Source: Desulfovibrio sp. (GTDB taxonomy: Bacteria; Desulfobacterota; Desulfovibrionia; Desulfovibrionales; Desulfovibrionaceae). From it: a DNA stretch of 38,875 nucleotides. Position 1 is the first letter of the stretch. The number at the start of each line of letters is the position of its first letter. Shown in pieces: positions 1 to 8,258 of this stretch. The translations under genes were made by a program, and so were the position numbers. The stretch covers positions 1-38,875 of the forward strand of contig JAISMY010000074.1 in assembly GCA_031276485.1 (NCBI GenBank), read 5' to 3'. The notes beneath the pieces were generated by a model. That model saw only the letters and a program-made list of their open reading frames with translations. It searched no databases and had not been told where the DNA came from.

Positions 1-1196
1 GCTGCCTATCTTTAGTGCAAAGGTCACTCTCTCAGGTATCCCCTGAGTCAGGGCTGAAGGATTCATCGTCAGGGTATACGTACCCGCCGTGACAGCAACG
101 GAAACCGTCACCGGCTGGGTATCCACCGTGGCCTGTATGGTCTGGGTGCCGGCGGTCTTGGCCGTCAGGCTGCTTATCGCGAACTGCCCGTCGACATTGG
201 TTGTTGCCGTTTCGGGCAAGCCGATGAAATTATCGTTGGCCGTGAAGCTCACGCTTTTGCCCGCTGTCGGCACGCTGCCTATCTTTAGTGCAAAGGTCAC
301 TCTCTCAGGTATCCCCTGAGTCAGGGTGGAAGGCGTCATCTCCAGCGTGTATGTGCCCGCCGTGACCGTGACCTCAACCGTTACGGCCTGCCCGCTCACC
401 GTGGCCTGTATGGTCTGGGTGCCGGCGGTCTTGGCCGTCAGGCCGGTTATCGTGAACGTGCCGGCGGCGGAGGTTGCCGTCGAACCCGCGGGCAAATTGC
501 CGAACTTGGCGTTGTCGCCGGACCCGGACGGGAAGGTCACGTTTATGCCGGAGCCCACTGCGGCCCCACCTTGCTTCACCGTAAAGGTCACGTTGGTCGG
601 GATGTTCTCAACCAGGGACGGAGGAGCCATCTCCAGCGTGTACGTGCCCGCAGTGACGGTGACGGCGATGTTCAATTTTTCGCTGTCAACCGCTACCTGT
701 ATGGTTTGACTGCCTGCTGCCTTTGCCGTCAGGCCGGTTATCGTGAACGTGCCGCCGGTACCGGTCGTTGCCGTTGCAGGCAGGTTTTTGAAATTGGGGT
801 TGGCCGTGAAGCTCACGATCTTATCAGGCACAACCGTGCCGTTCATCTTCAAGGTAAACGTCGGGTCGGCCGGAACGCCCTGAGTCATGGTCAGGGTATT
901 TGGTTCAAGCGTGTATGTGCCCGCCGCGACCGTAAAGCTGACGCTCACAGCCTGCCCTTCTACTGTGGCATGTATGGTCTGCGCGCCGGAGGCCAGGGCC
1001 GTAAGGCCGCTTACCGGGATCGTACCGTCGCTGCCGGTCTTTTGCTCGCTTGAAGGCAAGCCGGTGAACCTGTCGTTGGCCGTGAAGGTCACGCTTGTGC
1101 CCGCGGCTGCCGGCGTACCTCCCCGCAGCACTGTAAAGGTCACGGCGGTCTGGGTGTTCTCAACCAGGGTAGCGGGATTCATCTCCAGCTTGTAGG
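1..1196 (-). repeat. Tandem Ig-like domain repeats in the adhesin
   Basis: Five repeats of about 275-290 bp (about 92-96 residues) begin with a Y-K/T-L-E-M-x-P motif near 1193, 917, 640, 350 and 75. Each carries a TFTxxNG / SFTANxxF core and ends near TAGTYTL. The repeat near 640-350 is about 12 bp longer than the others. Positions 1-53 and 274-326 are identical over 53 bases, which indicates recent copying or gene conversion between repeats. The array continues beyond the edge. Confidence 0.85.
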
Positions 1197-3294
1197 GGTC
1201 CGATTTACCCCGCAGTTCAAATGAGGCCGACGAGTTGCCTATTGAAACCGTAACCGTTATTAGGCCGTCAGGCGGCAGATCAATGGAATCAAGCCGCAGC
1301 AGAAATTCACCCTGTCCGTCCGTGACGTATGATTTGGAAGAAACGCCCGCAGACGCGGAACGCACGGAAACAATTTCGTCGACGAAAGCGCCGAGCGCGG
1401 CGACAAAACGGGAGACAAATCCATCGGGCGGGCGGGGATTGTGTTGCGTCAGCCAGTTCCCGCCGGTATTCACAGTCACCGCTTGCCCGGCGGCGTATCC
1501 TCCAAATGTCTTCAAAACCCGGAAACGGAATCCGTTGTCGCCGTCCCCGCCGAGGTATTCTATCTGATAGTCCTGTTTGGCCCGGTACTCCAGAATGATG
1601 CGGTTTTCCCTGTCCACAAACTCATGCCGGGATCCCGATACCGACCTCATCTCGGCCACTTTGGAGTGCCTTGTCTGCTCATCCCACGGCATATCGAAGC
1701 GGTAGGTGAAGTGCAGGCCGTACTCTGTTTCCGTTTCCCCGCGTTGCGTAGTCCGTTGCGTCAGGAAGCCGGACACGAGAGGTATAGGCGTGTACTCCAG
1801 ACCGTAGGACCAGACTTTCGGATTTTTTTCGAGCCGGGAGGGCCCGAACATGCCGACATGCTCTCCGAACCATTGCGTAAAGGATCCCGTAAGCGCCATG
1901 TTGCGATAGAAGGGCAGGTAAGCCTTGAGGCGGGTGTCCCATCCCGCGGCGGGGCGCTCCTCGACAAAACGTCTGTCGAAGTCGTAGGAGCCTTTCCAGC
2001 CGGAGAGCGGGAAATAGGAGTTGGAGGACAGGCGCAACCAGTCGAACTGCGCTTCGACGCCTACGCCGCCGCGGCGATGCGCACGAGTGAAGTCGATGTC
2101 GTAGAACGCGTTGTAGCCGATCATCCAGTCCCCGGCGTCCATTTCATCCTTGGCGGCCGGAAACCAGCGCTCCCCCAGGCCGAAGTTGCCGATCCAGCGA
2201 TCCTGCCCGTCCGCGTTCCCTCCGGAGACATCCATGCTGCGCAACCCGGCCTGTGCAAAGATCGTGGTGTACCGTCCGTCATACAACGGCAGCAACACGT
2301 CGCCGTCGCCCCGGAGTTTCCCGTTATCGTCAAGGGTATAGTTCAACCGAGCGCGGGCGCCGCGTATAAAAGAAGAGACGGCAGCTTCGCCTGCCGAGTT
2401 CAACGCGCCCATGCCCCAGGACAACACGCGGTCCTGCGCAGCCTGTGATGAAGAAAAAATGTCGACCTGCCGCGTATCGCTGCTCCGGCCGTCGCGCGAC
2501 GGGTCATAGCGGCCGGTCAGGGGGTCGTAGCCGATGGCGGACAGAGGTATATACCCGCCGAGATAGCTGTTCCCCAAGCCGTGTTGCGCATAGGCCGCCG
2601 CCCTCCGGCCTCCGTCCGACGGCCCGTCGTTTTCCGCGCCGCCCGCTTTGCGCACTGTGCCGTCCTGATGAAAACCCGCCCCCTCATCCCTGTTCGGGAA
2701 CGTGGGGGCCGGAACCCCTAAAATCGACGCTCCCAGGTCCATCAGCGAGTACGACAGGGGCCGGGGGGCGCTGCCGTTTGAGCTTCCCGCCGGCAGGAAA
2801 GGAACCAGCGCTTTGAGCAACGACGAAGCGTCATGCTCTACATTGTGAGGCGAAGTCGGGGGAACGGCAGCGACCGCGTTTGTCCGCCCGGTAAGGCCGG
2901 CGGCAGGCGTTGCGTCCTCTGGAGAAAACGCGGAGGATGCGCCGCGTCCGGCTTTCGCTCCGTTTGCCGCAGATCCGCGCGTTGCGCGCGCCTCGGCGTC
3001 TTTATTGGCCGCTTCGTCGACGTCCGCCTTGCGTTCGGGGCTGTTCAGACGCCGTTGGACAAATTCGGCGCCAAGTCCCGCCGCATCGGCCAACACGAAA
3101 GATTTGGGCGGCAGCGCTGCATCTCGGCCGCGGGAGGGAAGCGGAGGAAGGGCGACGTTGCCGTAGGCGCTTGCTTCAGGCCGGGGAGACGCGATTGCGC
3201 CTGCCGCCTGCGGGGGCAGGACAAGGAGCAGGATCAAGAGGTATGATATACATGCCCGAAATCCTGGATGTGAATTGCCGCGCAACACGCTCAC
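1..3294 (-). CDS. Inverse autotransporter adhesin (intimin/invasin type), 3' end outside the window
   Basis: The reading frame is open from a GTG at 3294 to the left edge (1098 codons visible). The N-terminus is a signal peptide (hydrophobic ISYLLILLLVLPP, then QAAGA), so the protein should be exported and placed in the outer membrane. Residues about 335-575 match the inverse autotransporter beta-barrel: GYNAFYDIDFTRAHRRGGVG, LRLSSNSYFPLSGWK, AGWDTRLKAYLP, EKNPKVWSYGLEYTPIPL, VAEMRSVSGSRHEFVDREN and IILEYR. From about residue 700 come at least five bacterial Ig-like (Big_1 type) repeats that form the surface stalk; any terminal binding domain lies beyond the edge. Residues 45-330 are a low-complexity linker and no LysM motif was seen. 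GTG at 3288 or TTG at 3285 are alternative starts, and no good Shine-Dalgarno decides between them. Host-cell or surface adhesion is inferred from the family. Confidence 0.9.
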   Translation of the reverse strand, partial: MSVLRGNSHPGFRACISYLLILLLVLPPQAAGAIASPRPEASAYGNVALPPLPSRGRDAALPPKSFVLADAAGLGAEFVQRRLNSPERKADVDEAANKDAEARATRGSAANGAKAGRGASSAFSPEDATPAAGLTGRTNAVAAVPPTSPHNVEHDASSLLKALVPFLPAGSSNGSAPRPLSYSLMDLGASILGVPAPTFPNRDEGAGFHQDGTVRKAGGAENDGPSDGGRRAAAYAQHGLGNSYLGGYIPLSAIGYDPLTGRYDPSRDGRSSDTRQVDIFSSSQAAQDRVLSWGMGALNSAGEAAVSSFIRGARARLNYTLDDNGKLRGDGDVLLPLYDGRYTTIFAQAGLRSMDVSGGNADGQDRWIGNFGLGERWFPAAKDEMDAGDWMIGYNAFYDIDFTRAHRRGGVGVEAQFDWLRLSSNSYFPLSGWKGSYDFDRRFVEERPAAGWDTRLKAYLPFYRNMALTGSFTQWFGEHVGMFGPSRLEKNPKVWSYGLEYTPIPLVSGFLTQRTTQRGETETEYGLHFTYRFDMPWDEQTRHSKVAEMRSVSGSRHEFVDRENRIILEYRAKQDYQIEYLGGDGDNGFRFRVLKTFGGYAAGQAVTVNTGGNWLTQHNPRPPDGFVSRFVAALGAFVDEIVSVRSASAGVSSKSYVTDGQGEFLLRLDSIDLPPDGLITVTVSIGNSSASFELRGKSDPYKLEMNPATLVENTQTAVTFTVLRGGTPAAAGTSVTFTANDRFTGLPSSEQKTGSDGTIPVSGLTALASGAQTIHATVEGQAVSVSFTVAAGTYTLEPNTLTMTQGVPADPTFTLKMNGTVVPDKIVSFTANPNFKNLPATATTGTGGTFTITGLTAKAAGSQTIQVAVDSEKLNIAVTVTAGTYTLEMAPPSLVENIPTNVTFTVKQGGAAVGSGINVTFPSGSGDNAKFGNLPAGSTATSAAGTFTITGLTAKTAGTQTIQATVSGQAVTVEVTVTAGTYTLEMTPSTLTQGIPERVTFALKIGSVPTAGKSVSFTANDNFIGLPETATTNVDGQFAISSLTAKTAGTQTIQATVDTQPVTVSVAVTAGTYTLTMNPSALTQGIPERVTFALKIGS

Positions 3295-3750
3295 CGTACG
3301 TCGGCTCTTAGGGATTGTACATAAAGATCGGACATGAGGCGTTGCTTTCAGTCCGACCGCCTGTACATTTTTCGAAGGCAAAAAATTGCTTTGCCTGTAC
3401 CCTCATGTCGCACCCCCTTTAGAAGTCCGCCACGTTCTGCAACAGAGGCTTTAGACATGGTTATAGGCAATATTGATTACATGTTCAGTTGTCAGGTTAA
3501 CTACAAACGGCACGGAGTCAAGACCTTTTTCGGGTTGCGGCGTAAGCGGTTTTCCGGACATAAGGCTCCCGGAGGGTGAAGTCTTTTACTTCGGCAAAAG
3601 CCGAAAGTTTCGAGACTTGATCCAAACATCGCCCAGGCGCGATGCAATTCGACTGCCTGCCGGAGGGAACGGAATGATTCCGGCAGGGGACAGGCACACT
3701 TGCGCCGCAGCCGATCCCGCATTACCATGTCCCCATGTTGAGGAGGTTTC
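3295..3750. other. Divergent intergenic region with several hairpins
   Basis: This 456-bp spacer separates the adhesin (minus) from a small plus-strand gene. No gene was found in it. Inverted repeats are visible: GACATGAGG at 3331-3339 pairs with CCTCATGTC at 3401-3409 and encloses a smaller GGCAAA/TTTGCC hairpin near 3377-3395. ACTTCGGC/GCCGAAAGT lies near 3588-3608, and CTGCCGGA/TCCGGCAG near 3656-3686. A TACAAT hexamer (minus strand, 3314-3319) could be the adhesin -10 box, but no convincing -35 accompanies it. The hairpins may shape the leader of either gene; this is inference. Confidence 0.4.
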
Positions 3751-4176
3751 ATGGCGCGTCATGATGCAGAGATGTTCTGCCGTTTTGTGTACAGCCCGGA
3801 TTTGTCGTATGAAGCGCTTCTGACTTTGGAAGCGGCATTGAAAGTCGAACTGGCCGCCGTACTCGGCGAGGGAGGCGGGGAATTCATCCATTTTGAGGAA
3901 ACGGGCGATGCCCTGCGCGTGCAGTGCGTCTTTGCCGGATATGACGAGGATGTGTTTCACGCGTTATGCGAAAAAATCGCGCCGTTAACGGACGGCAGGG
4001 CGGAGACCTGCATGCTGTTCGTGGACAAGGATCTGCAATTGCTGCATGTGTACGCCCTGCACGACGGCGCGTGGCGCGAGTGTTGCGTGGGTCTGCCCGT
4101 TCCTGGACTGTTGACCGGGGCCGGGGCGGGCAAGGAACCGATGACGGGGACCACGCCTGCCGCGAAAGCCCGATAA
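3751..4176 (+). CDS. Hypothetical protein, 141 aa
   Basis: The gene has a strong Shine-Dalgarno (AGGAGG about 6 bases before the ATG) and coding-like composition. The product has no signal peptide or membrane segment. Its N-terminal 110 residues read as a compact acidic alpha/beta protein: a helix around SYEALLTLEAALKVELAAVL, then strands around FIHFEE, LRVQCVFAGY, CMLFVDK and LLHVYAL. The last 25 residues are a Gly/Ala/Thr-rich tail. I do not recognise a family. It stands alone: the upstream neighbour is divergent, and the next plus-strand gene begins 192 bp later behind its own candidate promoter. Function unknown. Confidence 0.7.
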   Translation: MARHDAEMFCRFVYSPDLSYEALLTLEAALKVELAAVLGEGGGEFIHFEETGDALRVQCVFAGYDEDVFHALCEKIAPLTDGRAETCMLFVDKDLQLLHVYALHDGAWRECCVGLPVPGLLTGAGAGKEPMTGTTPAAKAR

Positions 4177-4276
4177 ACGCCTTTACGAAGCCATTCACAC
4201 CTGCCGAACGGCAAAACTGCCGGAGGAAACGCCGCGCCGGCAACCCGGTAAAATTTTGTCAACCTCATTATTTTCC

Positions 4277-4305
4277 TTGCTTTTTATCAGCCGGTCGGCT
4301 AGACT
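4277..4305 (+). promoter_or_regulatory. Candidate sigma-70 promoter for the 587-aa gene and gcvT
   Basis: TTGCTT (4277-4282) is followed after exactly 17 bases by TAGACT (4300-4305), about 64 bases before the ATG at 4369. It lies in the only AT-rich patch of the spacer. Judged by eye against the consensus only. Confidence 0.35.
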
Positions 4306-4368
4306 GCATGTAGCTGGATACAAATCAAGCGTACCGGCCTGACTGCAAAAAAATACCATGAAACTTTA

Positions 4369-6132
4369 ATGGTTCAGGACTGGAACTGTATCTTCACCGC
4401 CGCCGAACCCGGCTTCAATGATGCCGGGACGTTTGCCGGCCCCCTGCGTCTGCCGACCATGGATGCGTTGCGGCACTTTCTGGATCTCGTCCACATCAAG
4501 TACTGTCTCGCCAAACCGTTCTTTGAGCTGCCCGACTACTATCCGGTGGTGGAACTGCGCGAACTGCTGCCCAGTTTCGAAGCGGATCCCTGGGAATACG
4601 CCAAGCTTCCGGCCTTCAGCATGGTGGCTTTTGACCGGCCCGTGCGCAGTTTTATGGAAATATTCCAGTTCGACAGGCTGATTCCCCCGGACGCCGGACT
4701 GCGCGCGGATCTCGCCGGGGAAAACATGGACGCGAATCTTTCCGTACTCCTGTCCCGCCTGCCGCGCACCATGCAGGAAATCCTGCGCCGGCGCTTCGCA
4801 AACGTCGATGTGGCCGACCCGGCAACCTATCCGGCCCTTATGCCCTACCTCGCCTCCATGGACCGCGGGCAGGTCATGGGACTGCACGGCCCGCATCCGC
4901 GGGAGATGAACTTTTACCTCGCCGGAGTGTACGCCTCCTTTCCTTCGGACCTGGATACGGAAGTCAAACGCTACGGCGTACGCATCGGCAAATTCCGCAT
5001 AGACGACCAGGACTCCTACGAGCAGAACCGCAATTTCGTCCTGCAACACCTTATGGAACTCTACGGGTTCCCTGTATCGTCGGAACGGCGCACCTCGGCC
5101 GCCGTCTTCGCCCGCCGCCTGCACCGCATGGGCGAGCGTTTCCTGATCCGCGTACTCGGCCAGTCCGACCGCACCATTACGACGATTTACGGCCCCGGCA
5201 CGTCCGTGCCTTACCCGTATATCGATAAAATCGCCCTGGTCAAGGCTGTCGACAATCCAGAAGACGACAGCCTGGAAAAACTGCGCGACGAAGGCTGGTT
5301 TCTGGACGCGGAAAAATGCGTGCTTATCCTCAAGGTACTGTACAGGCAACATAAATTCAGCACGGGCAATGTGCGCCAGGAACGCGCCCTGTCCGTGCTC
5401 AGGCAGGAAATCATTCACCCCCTGACCGGAAAAACTCTGCCCTATGAAGGGTTGATCCGCAGCACGGCCAATGTTCACCTGATGCTCAACGACATAGTCC
5501 AGGGTGAACATACAGGACGCACCGTCTATAAACGCGTGGAAGTCGTCGAAGATACGGATACCGAAGAAAAACGCCTGAAATTTCTCTATGCCTGGCTGTC
5601 CAAAAACCAGCGCCGCATCATCGGCTACAGTGACGACTTTTTTGCCAATATTGAAAAAATACTCAATAATTACCTCCAGCCCGCGGATGATGAACGCTTT
5701 TACAAGGTGCGCAACTACCACGCCGAAGTGCTGAACCGCTATACATACATACTTCAGGCCCGGAAAGTGCGCATGCTCGAAGACTTGCTGAACCGCAACA
5801 TCAGGAATAAACGCATCGGCTACGCGCAGATGCTCGCCGAAAGCACTGAACTCATGCTTTCTCTGAAATTTGAAATAGTCAATTATTTCGATTCATTGGT
5901 GTCTGCCGCCATTGCCATCGGCGAATCCATGCTCAATGACCGCTACCTGGTGCGCTCCTATATCGCCAAGCCGGAAAGCAGCCTGTCGCAAAAAGGTTTG
6001 GAGATCAAACGCAATTATGGTAAAATGGTTACCTTGATAGACGATTTCAAGTCCATACGCAAACTGCGCACGGCCGGCAACAAGCGGTGCGACGGCGAAG
6101 CCGACTTTGAAGAAACACAGGCCGCGTCCTGA
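4369..6132 (+). CDS. Conserved-looking hypothetical protein, 587 aa
   Basis: A long single-frame gene with strong coding character. The protein is soluble: no signal peptide, no membrane segment and no cysteine cluster. It is rich in Arg, Leu and Tyr; the first 250 residues are mixed, and residues about 380-560 are mostly helical with charged heptad-like stretches (KRLKFLYAWLSKNQRR, RFYKVRNYHAEVLNRY). I cannot assign a domain. No clear Shine-Dalgarno precedes ATG 4369 (the upstream context is CTTTA), so the start is uncertain. gcvT begins 46 bp after its stop, so the two are probably co-transcribed. A 451-codon antisense ORF over 4366-5721 is a GC-driven shadow. A structural or regulatory role is possible but unsupported. 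Confidence 0.75.
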   Translation: MVQDWNCIFTAAEPGFNDAGTFAGPLRLPTMDALRHFLDLVHIKYCLAKPFFELPDYYPVVELRELLPSFEADPWEYAKLPAFSMVAFDRPVRSFMEIFQFDRLIPPDAGLRADLAGENMDANLSVLLSRLPRTMQEILRRRFANVDVADPATYPALMPYLASMDRGQVMGLHGPHPREMNFYLAGVYASFPSDLDTEVKRYGVRIGKFRIDDQDSYEQNRNFVLQHLMELYGFPVSSERRTSAAVFARRLHRMGERFLIRVLGQSDRTITTIYGPGTSVPYPYIDKIALVKAVDNPEDDSLEKLRDEGWFLDAEKCVLILKVLYRQHKFSTGNVRQERALSVLRQEIIHPLTGKTLPYEGLIRSTANVHLMLNDIVQGEHTGRTVYKRVEVVEDTDTEEKRLKFLYAWLSKNQRRIIGYSDDFFANIEKILNNYLQPADDERFYKVRNYHAEVLNRYTYILQARKVRMLEDLLNRNIRNKRIGYAQMLAESTELMLSLKFEIVNYFDSLVSAAIAIGESMLNDRYLVRSYIAKPESSLSQKGLEIKRNYGKMVTLIDDFKSIRKLRTAGNKRCDGEADFEETQAAS

Positions 6133-6178
6133 TACGGCGCACGATTCTCTGCCTTCCCTCCAGCAAAGGAGCAGACGC

Positions 6179-7267
6179 ATGATTTCCCTTTTCACGACGC
6201 CGCTTACGCCGCGACACATGGAACTCGGCGCCAAATGCGGCCCCTTCGCCGGCTGGAACATGCCCATACACTACCCTGCGGGCATCGTCGCCGAACACCT
6301 CCATACGCGGACCAAGGCCGGCCTTTTCGACATCTGCCACATGGGCGAGTTTATCGTAGACGGTTCAGGAGCGGCGGAATCCCTGGCCCGTGCGGTTACC
6401 GTGAACATCGGCACCCTGAAACCAGGACGCTGTCGTTACGGATTCCTGCTCAACGATGAGGGCGGCATCCTCGACGACCTTATCGTCTACCGCCTGCGCG
6501 AAGACCGCTTCATGCTCGTCGTGAACGCCGCCTGCCGCGAATCGGATTTCGCCCGCCTCGGTGAGCGGCTCAACCCCTCGCTCACTCTTGAAGATCGTTC
6601 CGATGTCACGGGAAAACTGGACCTCCAGGGGCCTGAATCCTTTGCCGTGCTGGAACGCGTACTGCCCGGCCCGTGGCGCAGGCTGCCCTATTTCGGCTTT
6701 ACCGAGGACGCCTCCTTCGACAACGCCCCCCTGATCGTCAGCAGAACGGGATATACCGGCGAACTGGGCGTCGAATTGTACTGTCCCGCAGAAAAAGTCG
6801 AAAAACTCTGGGACCGCATCCTGGCCGACAAAGCGGCGCTTCCCGCCGGACTGGGTGCCCGCGACACCCTGCGTCTGGAAATCGGCCTGCCTCTCAACGG
6901 CCATGATCTGGACGAAAAGCACAGCCCCGCCGAGGCCGGGTACTCCGCCATGCTCACTTCACAGGCCGACTTTACAGGCCGCGAAGGCGCGCTTCGAATC
7001 AAAGAAAAACTCACCGCGCTGCGTCTGGCCGGGCGCAGGAGCGCGCGGCACGGCGATGCCGTGTTCAAGGAAGACAGACAGGTCGGGACCGTCACCAGCG
7101 CGTCCTTTGCCCCCTCCGTCGGCGCAGCCGTAGCCCTGGCCTATATCAACGCCGAAGACGCCGGTACAACGGACTATGTTATCCGCGCGGCCAGAACGGA
7201 CCTCCCGGCGCGCGCCTGCGCACTGCCTTTCTATACAAAAGGCACCGCCCGCATGACCCTGGTGTAG
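6179..7267 (+). CDS. gcvT: Aminomethyltransferase (glycine cleavage system T protein)
   Basis: The T protein transfers the methylene group of the H-protein-bound aminomethyl intermediate to tetrahydrofolate, giving 5,10-methylene-THF and ammonia in the cytoplasm. The 362 residues match the family length. Visible motifs are FAGWNMPIHY near the N-terminus, FDICHMGEF (usual form DVSHMGE), NDEGGILDDLIVYR with the conserved catalytic Asp region, SRTGYTGELGVEL, and GARDTLRLEIGLPLNGHDLDE. The C-terminal beta domain carries the less conserved VGTVTSASFAPSVG. The start at 6179 is set by an AAGGAG Shine-Dalgarno; the frame is open 24 codons further upstream, inside the previous gene. No gcvH, gcvP or lipoate genes are in the window, so partners must lie elsewhere. 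Confidence 0.93.
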   Translation: MISLFTTPLTPRHMELGAKCGPFAGWNMPIHYPAGIVAEHLHTRTKAGLFDICHMGEFIVDGSGAAESLARAVTVNIGTLKPGRCRYGFLLNDEGGILDDLIVYRLREDRFMLVVNAACRESDFARLGERLNPSLTLEDRSDVTGKLDLQGPESFAVLERVLPGPWRRLPYFGFTEDASFDNAPLIVSRTGYTGELGVELYCPAEKVEKLWDRILADKAALPAGLGARDTLRLEIGLPLNGHDLDEKHSPAEAGYSAMLTSQADFTGREGALRIKEKLTALRLAGRRSARHGDAVFKEDRQVGTVTSASFAPSVGAAVALAYINAEDAGTTDYVIRAARTDLPARACALPFYTKGTARMTLV

Positions 7268-7310
7268 CCGCACAGTAACCGCTCACAGCGGCAGCCCGTT
7301 TGAACTCGCC

Positions 7311-7350
7311 GGAACTTCCTTTATGGTTTGGAGCCTCTCCTTTGCGGGCG
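7311..7350 (-). repeat. Partial copy of the dispersed palindromic element (copy C)
   Basis: Read on the minus strand this contains CTCCAAACCATAAAGGAAGT, matching the same segment in front of xerC (near 34022-34046) almost base for base; the neighbouring GGGAG palindrome has decayed. It lies in the 94-bp gap between the convergent ends of gcvT and the radical-SAM gene. A small CCGCT/AGCGG hairpin stands beside it near 7278-7290. Confidence 0.55.
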
Positions 7351-7361
7351 GCATCGCCTGC

Positions 7362-8258
7362 TCACAGCCGATAGACCTTGAAAGGCCCGGAGCCGGAGTA
7401 GACAAACTTGAGTTTTTGCCCGGCAGCGGCCGTGAAGCGTTGCAGCAGACCGACGTCCGTGGGCGGAGCGGTGTAACGGTAACAGGGGCGGTAACGGGAA
7501 ATATGCAGAGGCACGTCACGCCCGCTTGCCGCGCACAGGTCGGCAAGCCAGTCCAGTTCGGCGGCGAATTCTTCCGCATCGTCGCTTATGCCGGGCACGA
7601 CCAGGGTGGTGCATTCCACATGTGTTCCGGCCTGGGCGAAGGCGCTCACGGTCCGCCTGACGATGTCCAGAGAACCTCCGAGCCGGGCATAAGTTCGGGG
7701 ATTAAAGGTTTTGACGTCGATATTGACGGCGTCGACGACCTCGATCAGCGCCGTCAGGAGTTCTTCCGAATACATGCCGTTGCTCACCATGACGGTGGCG
7801 ATGCCTGCCTCGCGCAGCAAGGGGGCGGCTTCCAGGATGTATTCCGCCTGCAGCGCGGGTTCGTTGTAGGTATAGGCCACGGCATGCAAACCCAATTCGC
7901 GGCATTTGTCGCGCAGTTGTCGGGGAGTGACGCTTTGCAGGGGAACCTTCGCCGCTCCGCCGCCCTCGGGTTGGGCGATGCCGTGATTCTGGCAGAAAGG
8001 GCAGTACATGGTGCAGCCCAGGCTGCCCAGGGAGAGGATGTACGAGCCTGGCCGCCAGCAACGGAGCGGTTTCTTTTCGACGGGATCGACGGCAATGGAA
8101 GAAAAGCGCCCGAGATGGGGCGAGAGCAGTTCGTTCCCGCCGTGCCGGCGGGCCGCGCAACGGCCCCATTGTCCATCGCGCAGGCGGCAGGCGCGCGGGC
8201 ACATTCCGCAGACGGCTTCTGCTCCTCGCGCCTCGGTCGTCCACCAGCGTGCTTTCAC
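7362..8258 (-). CDS. amrS: AmmeMemoRadiSam system radical SAM enzyme
   Basis: A 298-residue radical S-adenosylmethionine protein. The cluster motif is LGCTMYCPFCQNHGIAQP (CX3CX2C), preceded by an N-terminal cysteine set CGMCPRAC...GRC typical of this family. Later conserved segments include YTYNEPALQAEYILE, VMVSNGMYSEE, VDAVNIDVKTFNP, ECTTLVVPGISDD and PLHISRYRPCYRY. The GTG start at 8258 overlaps the stop of the upstream gene (GTGA), showing tight translational coupling with the Memo/AMMECR1 fusion. The family co-occurs with AMMECR1 and Memo domains across bacteria and archaea, and its substrate is, as far as I know, not established. An earlier in-frame start at 8417 lies inside the upstream gene and was rejected. 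Confidence 0.93.
   Translation of the reverse strand: MKARWWTTEARGAEAVCGMCPRACRLRDGQWGRCAARRHGGNELLSPHLGRFSSIAVDPVEKKPLRCWRPGSYILSLGSLGCTMYCPFCQNHGIAQPEGGGAAKVPLQSVTPRQLRDKCRELGLHAVAYTYNEPALQAEYILEAAPLLREAGIATVMVSNGMYSEELLTALIEVVDAVNIDVKTFNPRTYARLGGSLDIVRRTVSAFAQAGTHVECTTLVVPGISDDAEEFAAELDWLADLCAASGRDVPLHISRYRPCYRYTAPPTDVGLLQRFTAAAGQKLKFVYSGSGPFKVYRL

Noticed and set aside
1441-2448. 335-codon plus-strand ORF opposite the adhesin
   Set aside because: Complementary to the beta-barrel coding region, whose motifs are unambiguous on the minus strand.
4366-5721. 451-codon antisense ORF (minus) over the 587-aa gene
   Set aside because: Composition and pattern are those of a shadow of the plus-strand gene; no Shine-Dalgarno and no family resemblance.
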